From assembly GCF_018812025.1 (NCBI RefSeq), contig NC_063045.1, forward strand, positions 16,555,546 through 16,619,545: a DNA stretch of 64,000 bases, in the 5' to 3' direction. The notes below the pieces were generated by a model. The model worked only from the letters and a program-made list of their open reading frames with translations, had not been told where the DNA came from and ran no database searches. This stretch comes from Megalobrama amblycephala. Its lineage: Eukaryota; Chordata; Actinopteri; Cypriniformes; Xenocyprididae. Numbering within the stretch: the stretch's first letter is position 1; every line of letters begins with the position of its first letter. Positions 11,771 through 27,526 of this stretch are shown here, piece after piece. The position numbers and the translations under genes were made by a program.

Positions 11771-12652
11771 TTAAAGAATTAGTTCACTTCTGAATGAAAA
11801 TTTCCTGATAATTTTCTCACCCCCATGTCATCCAAGATGTTTATGTCTTTCTTTCTTTAGTCGAAAAGAAATTAAGGTTTTTGAGGAAAACATTCCAGGA
11901 TTTTTCTCCATATAGTGGACTTCATTGGGGTTCAAAGGGTTGATGGTCCAAATTGCAGTTTCAGTGCAGCTTCAAAGGGCTCTACATGATCTCAGATGAG
12001 GAATAAGAGTCTTATCTAGTGAAACGATGGGTCATTTAAAAAAAAAAAAAAATTATATACTTTTTAACCAAAAATGCTCGCCTTGCACTGCTCTGCGATG
12101 CGCCACGCATTATGTTGAAAGGTCACACGTATGCGGAAGTACCGCGGTAGGACGGAAAACTTTATCTAATTTTTTCCTCCAACTTCAAAATCATCCAATA
12201 TCATTGTTTTCTGGGGGGCCGTTTGGCTTAATCTTTGCACATTCGCTTTGTAGACACTGGATCGGTACTTCCACCTATGTCACGCATGATCTTTGTAACG
12301 TGATTACGTCATGTGTGCAGATCGCAGAGCTAGTGCAAGACAAGCATTTGTGGTTAAAAAGTATCAAATTTTTTTTTTTTTTTTAGAAAATGACCCATTG
12401 TTTTGCTAGATAAGACCTTTATTCCTCACTGGGATCGTGTAGAGCCTTTTGAAGCTGCACTGAAACTGTAATTTGGACCTTCAACCTGGTGAACCCCACT
12501 GAAGTCCACTATATGGAGAAAAATCCTGGAATGTTTTCCTCAAAAACATTAATTTCTTTTCAGCTGAAGAAAGAAACACATGAACATCTTGGATGACATG
12601 GGGTGAGTAAATTATCAGGAAATTTTCATTCAGAAGTGAACTAATCCTTTAA
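11771..12652. mobile_element. Fold-back element with long terminal inverted repeats, TTAA-flanked
   Basis: The left arm starts AGAATTAGTTCACTTCTGAA after TTAA. The right arm is its imperfect reverse complement and ends CAGAAGTGAACTAATCCT before TTAA. The arms are about 290 bases each: the blocks TTCCAGGATTTTTCTCCATA, CAGTTTCAGTGCAGCTTCAA and the ATGGGTCATTT boundary all recur inverted. The unique centre (about 12040-12380) has no recognised gene. The 119-residue frame at 12027-12386 spans a poly-A/poly-T boundary and is not considered real. Confidence 0.75.
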
Positions 12653-15600
12653 AAGTTTTTTTTTATATTGCTATACAATATAAAAATATTACAAAATACA
12701 ATTTATATTATATTTAATAACTATATTACATTGATGAACAACTTTTTGCAGACCCATTTTTAGACGCCTTAATGTAGGATGAATATTTTTTTGGGGAAAA
12801 ACATATCCACAAGCAATTAATTCATATATATACATGCATACATACGTACATATGTATATGTATATGGCTTATGCCGTTAAGTGTGAGATTCGGCCCTACC
12901 GCATAAAGAAAAATGGCAGTTTGAAGCTGGAATCTGGCCAAAAAGCAACAAATAATCGTTGTGAATAACATGTTTCCTGTCGAGAGGAAAGGGAATTCCA
13001 CGGCTCGCATGTACCACCAAAAGAGCCTGACACGTTTGGCACCCACCCGCATTTATTTGCTTTATAATTACCTGCCAGCTCTGTGTAGTAATAGTTTGTG
13101 TCATAGGAAAGCAAATCACTCGGCTACCCTGGCAGGAGATTGAGGATCACATGACCCACTGGGAACGACCTCGCAACCCCTCTTACAACAACACGGCCCT
13201 CACATGTTTAACCTCTGGCGTCAGAAACCACTCCGACGCCCAAATTACGTTGTAACAATGGCCACTTCATTTATAATTTCATCTGATACAGGTTTATAAG
13301 ATGGGCGGATTGCAGGGATATCTTTTAAATCTGTTTTAATCTGAGTGCTGCGGACTGTTTGGTGAGCTTTGATGTATACTTTGCAGATAATTAACAAGAA
13401 CTGGGTCAGTCTGGGCAAGAGAAAAGCTCTTCCTCTTTTTTTTTTCCATAAAGTCTGTCAAATGCTGATGCCAATTTACCAGTGAGTAATTCGTTTTCTG
13501 CATGGAAATGAAATCCAAAATAAACACGGTATGTTTTATTCATGCCTGTGTTCTTTTTAAATCATTATTTCATCTGAAAGAAATCCTAATTGTGGGGCAT
13601 GCTTGTTGTTGACTAGAATGAAGCGTTTTAATCGTTGGTTTGTCTTAAAATTTTGTGGCTGAAGTCGTACATGCACATTCTGTTAAAATAAATAACAAAC
13701 CGAACAAAAATCTGTGTTAAGATTTATTTATTCAGACAAGACGAATCCCAAATATATTTTTTCTTGTGTGTAACAATGATCACTATGTAGTTCATGATAC
13801 AGCCCTTTTGCCCTTCCTGTGTGGCGGGACCGTCGTCATGTGACATTTCCCCCGCTGCCTGGCCCCTAACAATTGTTTACGAGGATATGTTGATTCGTAT
13901 TAATCTGGTTCTTGTCACTTTGGTGGGTTTTGTTAAGAGTTACCCACCCTAGGTGGGAAAATGCACAGGGCCGCTGACAGCTCGGCTCTCGGCTGCGGAG
14001 TTGGGCTCTTTACACTGTGCAGATGTGGTCTCCTGCTTTGTTTTTCTAAGTAATTATCGTCATTAAGTCAAAGCATGTGCCAATCATCTGCCTTTGAGTT
14101 GGGCCCAGTTCAGGCCGAAAACCACCTTAATGCTTGAAGTACGTCAAAACTCTCAAGTCTCAACTGGACTCATTAGCACTTGAAAAAAGGCAAGTGGCTG
14201 AGTTTGGTTCGCTGGCAGTTTCGAATTGGTAGTCAATTTTAAGGTTTTTCACCTCTTGCTCAATTATACCACGAACACTCCAATTTAAGTTTATGTAGGG
14301 GTCAATGACAAAAGAAGGGATGAGATTGAGATTTTTTTTTAATCAAAATCAAAATGCAAGTGCTAAGTTTGTAGGAATGCTATCTTTGTTTTCTTGTCGG
14401 TTACAACATTTTTTTATTATTTATTTTTATATTTAATGACTCAAAAATGTTAAGTGGCTTAATCATCAAGCAAAAAAAAAAATAATAATAAAAATTTTCA
14501 AACATTATTTTTCAAGAAATTCTTCCTTTTTTATCATTTATTCTTTAATCATGAATGTTGTGAAGCTTAATTGAAGGTTATTTTGCTTGACCCAAATTAA
14601 CCTTAGTTTTTCATAAAAATGACCTTGACACAGTCATGAGGGTCTACGGGATCGTCTCTGTAATATAATTTCCTGTTTTATGGTTTTTATTTTCACATGA
14701 CAATAAAATGGCTTTCTGCGTGTTGGTTACACCACACTGACTTTGATTCACCAGACAATTCTTTTTAAATATTATCTAAAAGTAGCTAAAAAATAAAACA
14801 GCAGTATTGGATAGTTTGAAAATAAATTATAATAAAAGATTATGCCAAACCACTTATGTTTTTTTTTTTAAAGAATTTCAGCCTTTTAATTGTATTTTTT
14901 ATGCATTTTTGTATTGGTTTTATTTTGGTTTGGGGTTTGCTTTTGGTTTTGGTTTTTTGTTTTGATTTTGAGTTATACCACAATTGTTTTTAAAATGTAA
15001 TTTCCATACAAATTATTAAAAAAAATAAATTCATGATCATTTATAGATGATGTGTATTCACATGATTATATAAATATAATATTGATTGCATAGATTGCAT
15101 TTTTTATGTATTTTTAAATCATTTAATAGATCCAATACATTTACACGTCATTGACATGTAAATGTAATGTTATAATATCCTCGTGGGAAGGATGTTTAGC
15201 TAAAATGATCAGACAGCGCGAAGACTATTTCACACAACGGCGAAGAGACAGAGTCTAAAAACGCAGACTCTGAAATAGACAAAGAGACTGGAAAACGAAG
15301 ACGAATGAAGTGCTCATGTCGATGAACTACCATTCGTTTTCACTTAGGATTGCCGTGAGCCGTGGTCAACCCTAAACGCATGTGACGTTCGCGCCGAGTT
15401 ATAAGGATTGATGCTCTTGGTGTAAAGTGTCTTAACCGCATGTGGCACGACTCGGGCACATGCCATTAACCCCCAGCCCACTCAAATCTGAAGAAGAAAA
15501 CAAGACGACTCCCAGACACCCCCTTTCCAAGCAGTCTCTGTTCAAGATGTGTTTTTTATTGTGCAAGAGGCTTGATTTTCTTATAAATCAAATCTTTATT

Positions 15601-18440
15601 GCTATGTTGCAATATAAAATCTGTTAAATTTAAAAAACTGCATATTTAGCTTCAAATAACCTTATTTACAGTACATCAAATTATGGCTAAATGCATAAGT
15701 GCAGGTGCGTGATATTGAACACAGAAGTGAGCTGCAGTGTTTTTAAACAGTAGATTTTCTGCTTGTGGCTGAGAGTTCTGGGTCCGAGCAGATTCCCTGT
15801 CCCAGCTGTTCCGTCTTAGCCGTTTGAAGCCTGACATTTTTCTTGCTTTCTTTGGAAAGTATGTAATTGGAATTTGACTGAGATTGGCAGGGCGGTCTCA
15901 TGCATTCTGACAGTGGAGGCACTCAGAAATGTCTGTTAGATGCCTAAGTATTTTTAATTAAACAGTTTTTTGGCACATGGGGCCTCCTTTTCTCCTCAAG
16001 TTCAAAGAGTGTGGCTTGACCCATGTGTTAAGAGTTTGTATCAATTTTCTGCAAGGATGTTTGACTTGGCCCTTCGAAGCATGCAATGTGAAATTGTCTT
16101 GTTTAAAAGCGAATTTGTTTACCATTCACTCTTTCTCCATTTACTCTCACACATGTGTGCCATGAGCTTTTGGTGTTTAGTTACTTTGGTTTCTTAGTGT
16201 CCAGCCTTTCCCTTTTTTTTTTTTCTTTTTGTCTTGAATGCATAAAACTTGTCAATATTTGATGTTAAATTCTATATAAGAATATAAAAAAAAGAGAAAA
16301 AACTTTTATTTAATATGTGAAAACCTTTATATTAAGATCAGTACAGTAGATATAGCATGGCATTTATTTAAATTATTTAAAGTTAAGCCAAAGTCAAGCT
16401 ACTTATTTAAGCAATTTTTTTAAAAAATAATACAATGCATGATATCCAAGTTGAATAATTTGTTATACAATTTATATTTAATTAGGCTGTTTATTATAAT
16501 AATTTAAATTTAATTTATATCTTTTATTATATGAAACTAATTGTAAGTTATATAATTATCACAAATTATTATTAATCTGAAAAAAGATGATTTCTTGATT
16601 CTTGATCTCACTTTTAGTGACCGCATTAAACTTAAACAAATACATTTGCATTAAATACAACCTATAAAACCAGAAAATATTCTGAAATGCTGTACATACC
16701 TCAAAATCTGTCAAAAAAAAATTGTGATGTAAAAAAAAAAAATACTAAAATACTATGCAGTTGAGTCAAATAATTTTGCTGAATCTGAATCAAGCAAATA
16801 ATTTCAGTAAAATTAACTGATCTTGTCAACATTGAAATATGACAAACACCTTATAGGAAAGCTCATTTATAAAGCTCTCTATACAATACAATGAGATTTT
16901 TTATTTCTTTTTTTCCATTACAGGTTTGAAATTCCTCCATCATACTGGCGTAGAGAATATGACTAGTTTGGCCTTTGATGATTTGCTTAGAAAACTGTCC
17001 TCTGAAATGGCATAATACCATAATAATTTCTTTTCTATTATCATATTTTTCCACCTTGCACAAGACTGAATACGTGCTCTTGTGATGACTAACCTTCGAA
17101 TGCATCTGAAGATCCATTCAGTGTATACGAGACATTAAACGTGTCGTTCGACTTTGTTAAAGGCAGCTGGGAAGGCACAGAAATGTGGATGTTATAATGA
17201 TTCCCGATTGTTATTTTTTTCTGCGTCCAATTTGAGAGCAGAGAGGGTGTTTCTGCTGTATACACGGTTGCGCTCTGCGATAGCAGGGAACATCTGTTTT
17301 GCGCTTGTTGTTCCTCTTGGCTGCTTCTCAATTGGATTTCCTCAAGCAGGTCCAAGAGCTGTCACCTCTGCCAGGCTCTGTTAGCTATCACCGCTGGACC
17401 CTATATTAAGAAGGGCTTTCAGGGCTAAGTTAATAACTCTCCCCGCCTCCCCTGACTGCCTCGCACTCCCTCTGCCGTTCTCTACCTCGTCTGTTCGCTG
17501 CTGGGTGGCCTGTGGGTATCCCTCCAACACTCTCTCCTTCTTGTTTTCAGCTCCTCCCTGCCTCAAGAGGGCCTTTGTACACTCATTCTGCCTCGCTACA
17601 TTGCTCTCTCCCCTTCACTCACATTTTGGAAGAAGGTGCAGCCACATTAGCGAAATTTTGGCAGAAGTTCCTTAGCAAAAAATTCTGTTGTCTAGTGTAG
17701 TGATGTATGAAGTGCAGCTCACTCAGATGTCACTTTCAGACTAAGCAGCTTTCTGTTGGTCAATGAAGCGAATCTTTGTGACTAAGTTGAACCTGTTGCG
17801 TAATCTGTGTGTGAATTCTGAATTGCGTGGATTGCTAATGAAATGACTGGATTTCGCATTAAAAAAATGGCTGAATAATGGTAAATGTTGGTTTGTGCTG
17901 TAGACATGAATGATATCTCAAATTACTTTTTACTTTTATATCCAATCGGGTTTTTCACCTGGTGGATGCAAGAATGGTGGAAAAAAGATGTAGAAAAAGT
18001 AGAATAATAAACTGGAATTAATTGATGGAATTGGAATTATCATAATTGAATGGTTTAAAGGTTAAAGTTATGATTAAAATGTCAGTAAATTTTGGATTAA
18101 TGATCACATTTAAGGAATTTATTTGATTAGACAACCTTTTTATGATCAAATTGAACATTTAAATAAATTAATTTGTTTAAGGACCCTTTATGCCAAAAAA
18201 GGCTCTATATAAGGTCATAACCCGGTAAAGTTGAAAGTTTTATGCAGTCATTTATGTAAATTTTTTTCTAGTGATAGAATATGTTTACAATTCATAAAAT
18301 TTAATCAAAATAAAAAATGAATTAAAACGAAATGAATTCATTAAAACTAAATCCATAAAATGATCTCATGATGGGAACCCCTAAAAGGTTCTATACTGTA
18401 TATGAATTGCCTGTCAGAACCCTATATAGTACCCTTACTT

Positions 18441-18706
18441 CTAACACTGTGTCTACACCAGACGCAACTTTTTTCACGTCGTGTTGCGCCACAACAGCTA
18501 AAAGTTGTCTACACTGAATGCGGCAAACCGACCGTTGCAAAGCACTTGGACTATGCCAGAAATAGAACGGGGAATCTGTTTACTGTTGGGAATTTGGCGG
18601 CCGCGCCACATTCAGTGTAAATAATATTAATGATTATAATGGGTTCTATTGTCTTTTGACCCTTCGCGTCGCGCCGCTCTCGTCCGGTATAGACACGATG
18701 TAAGAG
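18441..18706. mobile_element. MITE with imperfect inverted ends
   Basis: The left end CTAACACTGTGTCTACACCA continues GACGC. The right end, reverse-complemented, is CTTACATCGTGTCTATACCG continuing GACG. Two GC-rich internal patches (GTTGCGCC and GTCGCGCCG) are also in inverted positions. I could not define a clear target-site duplication, so the superfamily is open. Confidence 0.6.
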
Positions 18707-19540
18707 TGTAGTAAAGGTACGGCCGCATTTATCATTGGTTGGCGCATTTTTACATGTCAAATCTGGTCATTTCAATTGGAGTTCACAAGATCTGGAATTT
18801 CGCTCAAGTATGAAGGATTTCAACAAGACACAGCTTTCACAACGGTTTATATGTTGACCAACAAAAAAGTGACTTCTGTGTAAGCTGTGCTTCATACATT
18901 AATACAACATTTGACAATAAGACTTTTTTGCCTGCAAAATTTGACCGCATTGTTTAAAAAAATCAGAAGACTCTAGGAACCACATGGCAACACCCTGACA
19001 ATTAAAGGAGGATGTTTTATGTGATACACCAACACCTCATGCATATCCTCTATTGACTTCCACTCTCCCTGTTCATATCCAGTAGCGTTATGATTTTTAA
19101 ACATTTTATTTCTTTTCTCTTTTTTTGTTTTGCTAACCTGGAACACTTTACCATCATAGTGGCAACTTTTTCACAGACAAGCACTGGCAAAAAAATCATT
19201 TTATTTAACCTTTTCTCACTCCCTCACTCTCTTTCAGAACCCGCTTGCCCCGTCCTGCCTCGTTCCAGGACCTTTCTGGACTTTCAGAGCTGACTGGCAG
19301 TGCGTTAGTTTTCTTTATATCAACAGCGAGTCAGACCACCCTGTGCAGGCATATGAAATAAGTTTGGCTGTGTGATGATAGATCGGATAAAATTATTTTG
19401 TCATTGACTGGTATAATTTTAAAGGGCAAGTTTTTAGAAATTCTAACCCGCTATTTAATATGTCAAAAAGTCCAGGGGTGAAATCAAATCCGCCTCAAAT
19501 CAAGTATAAGTTCACATTGTTTTTATTTGGCATTGTAGCT

Positions 19541-19796
19541 TTAAAGGGATAGTGAAAATTATCCCATGATTTACTCACCCTCAAGCCATCCTAGGTGTAT
19601 ATGACTATCTTCTTTCAGACAAACACAACTGAAGTTATATTAAATAATATTCTTGCCCTTCCCAGCTTTATAATAGTAGTGAAGAGGTTATGAGATTTTG
19701 AAGCCCAAAAAAAGTACATCCATCCATCATAAATGAATATAGTCATATACACCTAGGATGGCTTGAGGGTGAGTTAATCATGGGATAATTTTCATT
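19541..19796. mobile_element. Short fold-back MITE
   Basis: Arms of about 58 bases at 19551-19608 and 19739-19796 are near-perfect reverse complements (CTCACCCTCAAGCCATCCTA against TAGGATGGCTTGAGGGTGAG). The left end has TTAAAGGGATAG; the matching TTAA on the right is missing. It is probably a truncated TTAA-type element. Confidence 0.7.
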
Positions 19797-22564
19797 CTGA
19801 AGTAGACAGTTTTATCAATGAAAAACCCTTCTGCTGTAGCTCTCGAATCAAATTTTCTTTAAGAGGGTCCTTTACATTTTACCCTGATTCATGAAAGCTA
19901 ACATTTGGAAGTCCACCGTTCACGTTCTCATGAAGGAAAACTGCCACACTCAGTGTTTCACAGCTGGGCCTCGTTTTGAACCCTCTCTGACATTCCCACC
20001 ACACGGCTGAACACGTCTCCGAATTTGATCCAGTTCTGCAGTACATCAGCGTCAAAACCCAAAGCTGACATTTGGCCCTTTTTTAAAAGACCACTGGCAC
20101 TTAAAGTAAACGTTGTGTATACAACTTAATTAAACTGTTTTTCTGGGGGGCGTCAGAGACATTAGTAGGTCTCTTAAAAAAAGTGTGAAAACTGTCTTTT
20201 TCTCTCCTGCTCTGATTTCTTTTCTTCCAGAGCTTTTCTGTCTCCTATTTCTGTAATTATTGCCACATGCAGGAGGTTCTGCCTGACACAAACAGAGAAA
20301 GCCTGGATCCTTTGACTCTACCCAGATTGATACGTCAACTTTAGTTTGACAAGAAGAGACATTTCTGTGGGTTTGCTGTGTGTAATCTTACCAAGATTAA
20401 AGTCAGAATGGGTGTCCAGAACATTTGATATTCCATTAGCTACAGAATAGTCATTCTTTATTTGTTGAAGCACGACATTAATGATGTACGTTTGCTGACC
20501 TTGGAAAGAATTTACTAAAATGTTATCAGCTGCCATCACAGTTATGTGCACCATGATTACATACAATACAATACAATACATTCAATGTTTTTTATAATTT
20601 ATTTACTATTTTTATACCTAAAATTATATAAAAATACAACATTTTTAAGGTTTTTAAAAGCGTTGAAAAACAATGGCGATATAATAAATTTTGAAGTTTT
20701 ATTAAGTGTTAACAATGAGATTATGTGGTTTTTATAATCAATTAACACTGCTTTTGTCATTTTTTTTTTTTACAAGATGGACAAAATTTGTCATCAAAAA
20801 AGTCTTTTGGTTAAACTAAAATTTTGGTTTTACCGAGTGACACTTTTGGTAATACTGAATGATGATATTTTCAAACAATGCTAACAGGATGATATCTAAC
20901 TAGAGCAAAATGACAATCAAATATTTTATATTTAGTACAAGATTTTAAAATATTACAACATTGTCCATGTTTTATAGCATTTGCACTAAATGACCTGATG
21001 TTTCAGGACATGAGTATGAGCAAGTGAAAACATGAATTTTTCAAGAGAGAATAAGTTACTTTGCTTCATGACCATGTGGTCCTTTGCAGGTGTCTGAATG
21101 ATGTCACATCCTGTCACATGATATTGACTGCATGACTTGATCCAAAATGGTCCCTTTATATTGGTTACTCCAAATGACATCAATGAAATTAATTTTTCCG
21201 GACATTCTTTCTCATAACAAAGCAATGACTTCTACACATAATTTTAATACCATTTCACACTATGTTGATATATGATGTTATAAAATCATGCCAGAATAAA
21301 AAATATATACATTTATTACATTTTAAGATATTTTAATCACAAATGAAATGGCTGTATTGGCCTTTGGACGGTTAAACCGAATGACCTTTTGACACTTCAA
21401 AATCGTTAAAATACCTTTATATGTAGCAAAATATAATTAAAACTTTTTGGATTCAATAAAAGAGATCTAGTAGTACTACCTTACATACTTTGGATGTCAC
21501 ATCTTTCTTTTTTTATTATTATTATTGTTTGGACAAAAAATGAGCCGTCATGTCATTGACCCATGTACATAATTGTACAGATATTTTAATTAGATATGTA
21601 CTCACAGTTTTTTTATATTTATTTACTTGCATGTATTTATTTTTTATTTTATATATAATTATTACATACACCATATGTGTATACAGTATTTAATCATTCA
21701 TACTTTACTTTTCACATAATATTAATATTTTTATAATATATACATTATATTAATATACACACACATAAGGCTTTATATATAATTTATTTGCTTTTTTGGA
21801 ACATTTTTAGGTATAATTATTACATGCCAAGTGTGTTATACAGTGAAATACATTTTTTTGATTAATAAATTAATTTACTTTTCACAAATAATTCATATAC
21901 TGTAAATACTGATTAAATAATTTATTTCACTGTATACACACTTATATTACTTTTATTATTTCTGTCTCTTTTTTTTATGTAAATCTATATAAAACATATA
22001 AATTATAATTTATATAAAATTCCTGATCTTTTCCCCTTAATGTTTTTTTGTAATTTGAATATAGTCCAGAGTTGTAATGGCTGCTTACACACATAAGAGT
22101 CCTTTCACCCAAAGCAGATGTTGACAGTCATCTGGTTTGCTGGTGTAATTGTGCGTTTCTGTGCATGTGTGTCGCACCAAGTGAGCAAGCCTGTTTGAAA
22201 TTGCCCTGAGCGTAACCCCAACCTAGCCTTCAACTCTTTCGTAAAATCACCAGCAAACCACACGCACACACCTGATACCCCTCATGTCGTCATCAAAGTC
22301 GCCCGCGCTATTCCCTAAATTGAGAAATTGGTTCCAACCCTGAACAGCAAAGGGCTGGTCCTGCTCAAACGCTTTACATTTCGTAAAAGTGTTTTCCATG
22401 GATAAATTAGTTAGCTAGATAGATACTGTTTCCTTTCATTACTGCTTACTAAAATCAGATGCTGTGGACATTGTTCAATGCTTTTTTTCTCAGAAACCAT
22501 TGATGTCACTCCATCCTTCCATGCGGTCAGCTCCATTTGTTCCTCAAGTAGTGTCACCCTGCAT

Positions 22565-22565
<1 letters not shown>

Positions 22566-22602
<37 letters not shown>

Positions 22603-22607
22603 ATATA
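22566..22607. repeat. (TA)n microsatellite
   Basis: TA dinucleotide run with one TT interruption. The frames of alternating Y and I residues here are artefacts. Confidence 0.95.
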
Positions 22608-23830
22608 AAATATATAAAACAGCTGAGAGATGGAGAGCTGCCCCATTCTCTCTGCCCATACACTGTGTCCCTTTAATCATAGTTTTCATTTCAGTACATT
22701 GAAATTTCCCTTACCAAGGACAACGTCATAAATAAAGACAAAAAAGGGTTTTGCAGAGAAAAATTTGGTACCTGCTCGCTCCCTAACTTTTTGTGCATTA
22801 GGGGACCGGATAAAAAAGATGAGGTGGTCATCTGTGAAAATTTATAATCATTTATTATGCTGCAGCTGGCGAGGCGAAGTAAGTAAAAGCGTGAAGGCAG
22901 ACATCCATAAAAGGGGACGTGAAGCCCCTAAATGAAAAGCAAAGTGAATTTCTGTATCTTGTCACAGGTAATGAGGAGCAAGGGCCTTTCTTCTCCTCGG
23001 AGTACAGTGCATTCGCTCTCGCACACAAATTTGAGAAGGATTTATCTGCGTTTGTCACAGAATGGTACGGGAAGAGTGACCTCAACAAAAATATTTCAGT
23101 TCCATTTTTTGCAAAAATGCATTTTTAGATTGTGTTATTGATTCCATCTGTATCTACCTACCACTTCAACATTAGATTGTGCCGCGTCTCGAATGAGCAT
23201 GTGCTGATTATTCGTATGAAATCACACTTCCAAATGCATTGCGTTCTCTGGGGTGCCACATGTTTTTTGGAACACAACATTCACTAGTTCCTACTGCATT
23301 CTGTTTTTAAACAACGGAATTGTTTCCTAATTAGTTTCGTTAGGAGATAATTTATGCTTTTTGTTTGATGTATAGCAATACAATCCCTTTGCATACATTT
23401 CCACCATTTTAGAGCGGAGTTCAAAAGAAATGCTTTTTTTTTTTAGTTCCCCCCGAAACCCAAAAAAATACAATGCATTTAAATGTGCTCCATTTTTCTG
23501 TTTGTTTTTAGCTCGACATTAATGAATTAACTTTTTAAACAATCCATCATTATTGTTTTGGTGCCATTTTATTTTTAACTCAATTATATTCTAATTGATC
23601 ATTTTTCATAATATGCAAGGGATGTTTTTCTCACTTTGTTCAGAACACAATGAATGATTAAACACAAATAAGGCCCATGATCAAAAACATGATAATTCAT
23701 TTGCAATACTAAATAGAAAATTGACAGTCTAATGCAAAACAATGGGATGCGTGCCTCATTGTCTTTTACCCCCCGCTATCACTGGGTATTGATTCCTTAG
23801 AGGAGTCATGGGTACTGTAGTGCGGTGTTA

Positions 23831-24281
23831 GATTCCACATGATTATAAAGGGAATACTTCTGTCAAAAAGTTACTTCTGTTAAAAAAAAAAAAAAAATGG
23901 ATTTATCTTTTAAACAATGTTAAAAACAAAGTTGATATACCTATATTTATTTATTTTATTTATTTGTTTGTTTATATAAATATTTAGTAATATATTAAAT
24001 ATGTTAATATAAATAATAATAATCATAATAGTAATAATAATAACAATTTTATATAATATAATTTTAAATATCAATTGTTATTAAAATTAATGTTAAAAAT
24101 ATTTATTTACCAGAATATTTAATTAAATTAATATTTATTTAAATTAAGAACATTTATTTATTTATTTTAACATTATTATTATTATTATTATTAAAGATTT
24201 CTTTAACTTGATATTCATTTAAATTTTTAAATTATAATAATAATAAATAAAAGTATTCGATTCCACATGATTATAAAGGGA
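23831..24281. repeat. Exact 23-bp direct repeat bracketing an AT-rich segment
   Basis: GATTCCACATGATTATAAAG plus GGA occurs at 23831-23853 and again at 24259-24281. The 405 bases between are extremely AT-rich and include a poly-A run of about 15. It could be an unusually long target-site duplication of a decayed retrotransposed segment, or a local duplication. Confidence 0.7.
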
Positions 24282-24593
24282 TGACGTTGGTTTAGGTTTA
24301 AAACCATATTTGATGTTCACTTTAAAACAATTGACCCTTCGCAAAGACCCGCCCCCCTTTAGTTACTGTTGCTTTGTCCGACAAGCCATGGCGCTGTCAT
24401 GCCACACAGAGCGAAAATTACATCGCGGAGCAAAGAGGACACTGACAACACGTTGACAGACAAGACAGAGCAGGTTACTTATGATATTAAACAAAGTCCC
24501 AGCTTGTGTAAATTTGTGTAAATCAAATTGTGTAATTTTTTTAAAGAAATTCGAACAATAAAAGCCGTTTTGTGGCTCTTTAATGTGTCATGA

Positions 24594-24636
24594 CCATGGT
24601 CGTAATGGTCGCATCTGGTGTAGACAAGATGTTAAG
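24594..24636. mobile_element. Remnant end of the MITE family seen at 18441
   Basis: GCATCTGGTGTAGACAAGAT is close to the reverse complement of the 18441 family's terminal TGTCTACACCAGACGC. The other end was not identified. Confidence 0.4.
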
Positions 24637-25525
24637 GTCCTAGTTACATTTATGTCAAAATAAACATGATTTTAATATGACAATGTCAGCTCTAGAATTT
24701 CATTTATATTTGTCATTTTGATTTCATAGACTGGTATACAATAAACAATTTCTCTTTATTTTCTCTTTATTTTATGGTAGATGTCATTGCTACTTTGATA
24801 GTAGCTGTTTTGACAGTAGCTTTGACACGAGCATGGCCCGATGGGAGATCTGTGGCTCCCCAGCTGTGATGAAATGAAGAGGGCTGGCATCACAGGCAAC
24901 ATAGTGGACATCTAGAACAGACCTCCAAATCATGTTGTCAATGATGATGCATTGTGATCCAGCTGTGGCAAATTGGACGTTCCAAACTATTGCTTGATTG
25001 ATGCCACTCTATCACAGGTGTCAGATACGACAGATATTAAGCTCACAGAGCAAAATATGGCAGTAATCTGTTACAGATAAGTGGAAATTGCATTTAAATT
25101 AATATTTTTAGGGGGCACGGATTCTGCTGGTAATGGCAAGATTTTAGGGTTAAATTTCTGCAGAAGGAATATAGACTTTGAACCGTTGTTGTTAGATGCG
25201 ATAACTTAAACTGCAGTCATGTAATTCAGAATTTTAAGTGTTTGTACAGTATTGCGTGAATGCATAGACTGTAAAAAAAAAAAAAAAGATGGATGGATGG
25301 ATGATGCACATTCACTCTCTTCCATTGTAGTAACTGACGCCGCCAGTGTGCCAATATGGCGTTGACATCTTGAGTCTGCACATAGCGAACTTGGAGCCAG
25401 AGTCTGCGCAGTATTGAGCACGAAGTGTAGCCGCAATATCAAGGTCTCGCCCACACTCAGAACAACTAATTATGTCAGTGTAAAATAAACAGTTATGGAA
25501 ATGTAGAAATTAAAGCAGCAGAAAA

Positions 25526-26466
<941 letters not shown>

Positions 26467-27526
26467 AATATAAGTCCACTGCATTCCAAGCGACGTACAT
26501 GATGACTTCATAGAGCATTTGTAAGAAAAATACTGGAGGGTGAGACCGCGCACTGCATGTGTAACATCAAACAAAGCGTGCGTCTCTCACATGCCATCCT
26601 GTGCAATGAAGCCCACGAATATCCTTTGCAATTCGCTTCAACCTTTCCGAACTTTATGAATGATTATTTTGCGGAAGGTTCGAGTGGTGTATGTGTGTGA
26701 GGAATTGGAAGCAAGCAGAATACGGGTGTTTTTAAAGCACACTCAGCGTCATCACGCATCTGGTTAAAAACTATAAGCTCAGAATCGATTCTGAAATTTT
26801 TAGAATCGACCCAGAATCTTTGGAGAGAGAATCGCGATGCATCGACAGATTTTTTTTTTTCTCCCACCCCTAGAATATAGCGTATACTGAATGATGAATA
26901 ATGAATTTATGAATTCACTACGTTCGTGTTGTTTACATTATATGCACTTAGGCGCCTATTGCCAACAAAACAGACATTTGAAGCAGTTTTACTCACCACC
27001 TGCGGTTCCGACTCATGACCAGGATAATTATCGTTGTGACCACTCCATCTTTCAGTTTCAAATGATCTGTAAATCCAGCGTAGAAGAACTGGGCCTTGTT
27101 TATAAAACCATAAGCGCCGATCCTGAGGGCTTGAGCAGCCACAGAAAAACATGAGATATTCATTCATTTTAACCAATAAAAAAGTTATTGCAACTATCAG
27201 TTTCTATGGTTATTTTAATAACAAATATCGAGAGCCCATCAATGTAATGCGTGAGCACAAAACTCTCAGCTCCACTTAACACTGGGTTCTTTGGGAAGCA
27301 AGGTTATCTTTCCCTCACAAACAAAAACACACTTCTTTGGTGACATTGTTGATTTCGTGGTCTAAAACCAAAGTGACAAATCTTTTTCGAGCAACTCCTG
27401 TGCATGGCTGCCGACGACTTCCGTAAAGCCGAACGAAGTGCGTTGATGGGCGTGCTCTTGCTCTCTCGCTCTTTTCGATGTGTGCACGTGCGCTCCTCCG
27501 GGAGAAGTGCCCATACAAGGAATTCT

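Noticed and set aside
12027..12386. 119-residue frame
   Set aside because: It lies in the centre of a fold-back element and begins and ends in poly-A/poly-T; no domain.
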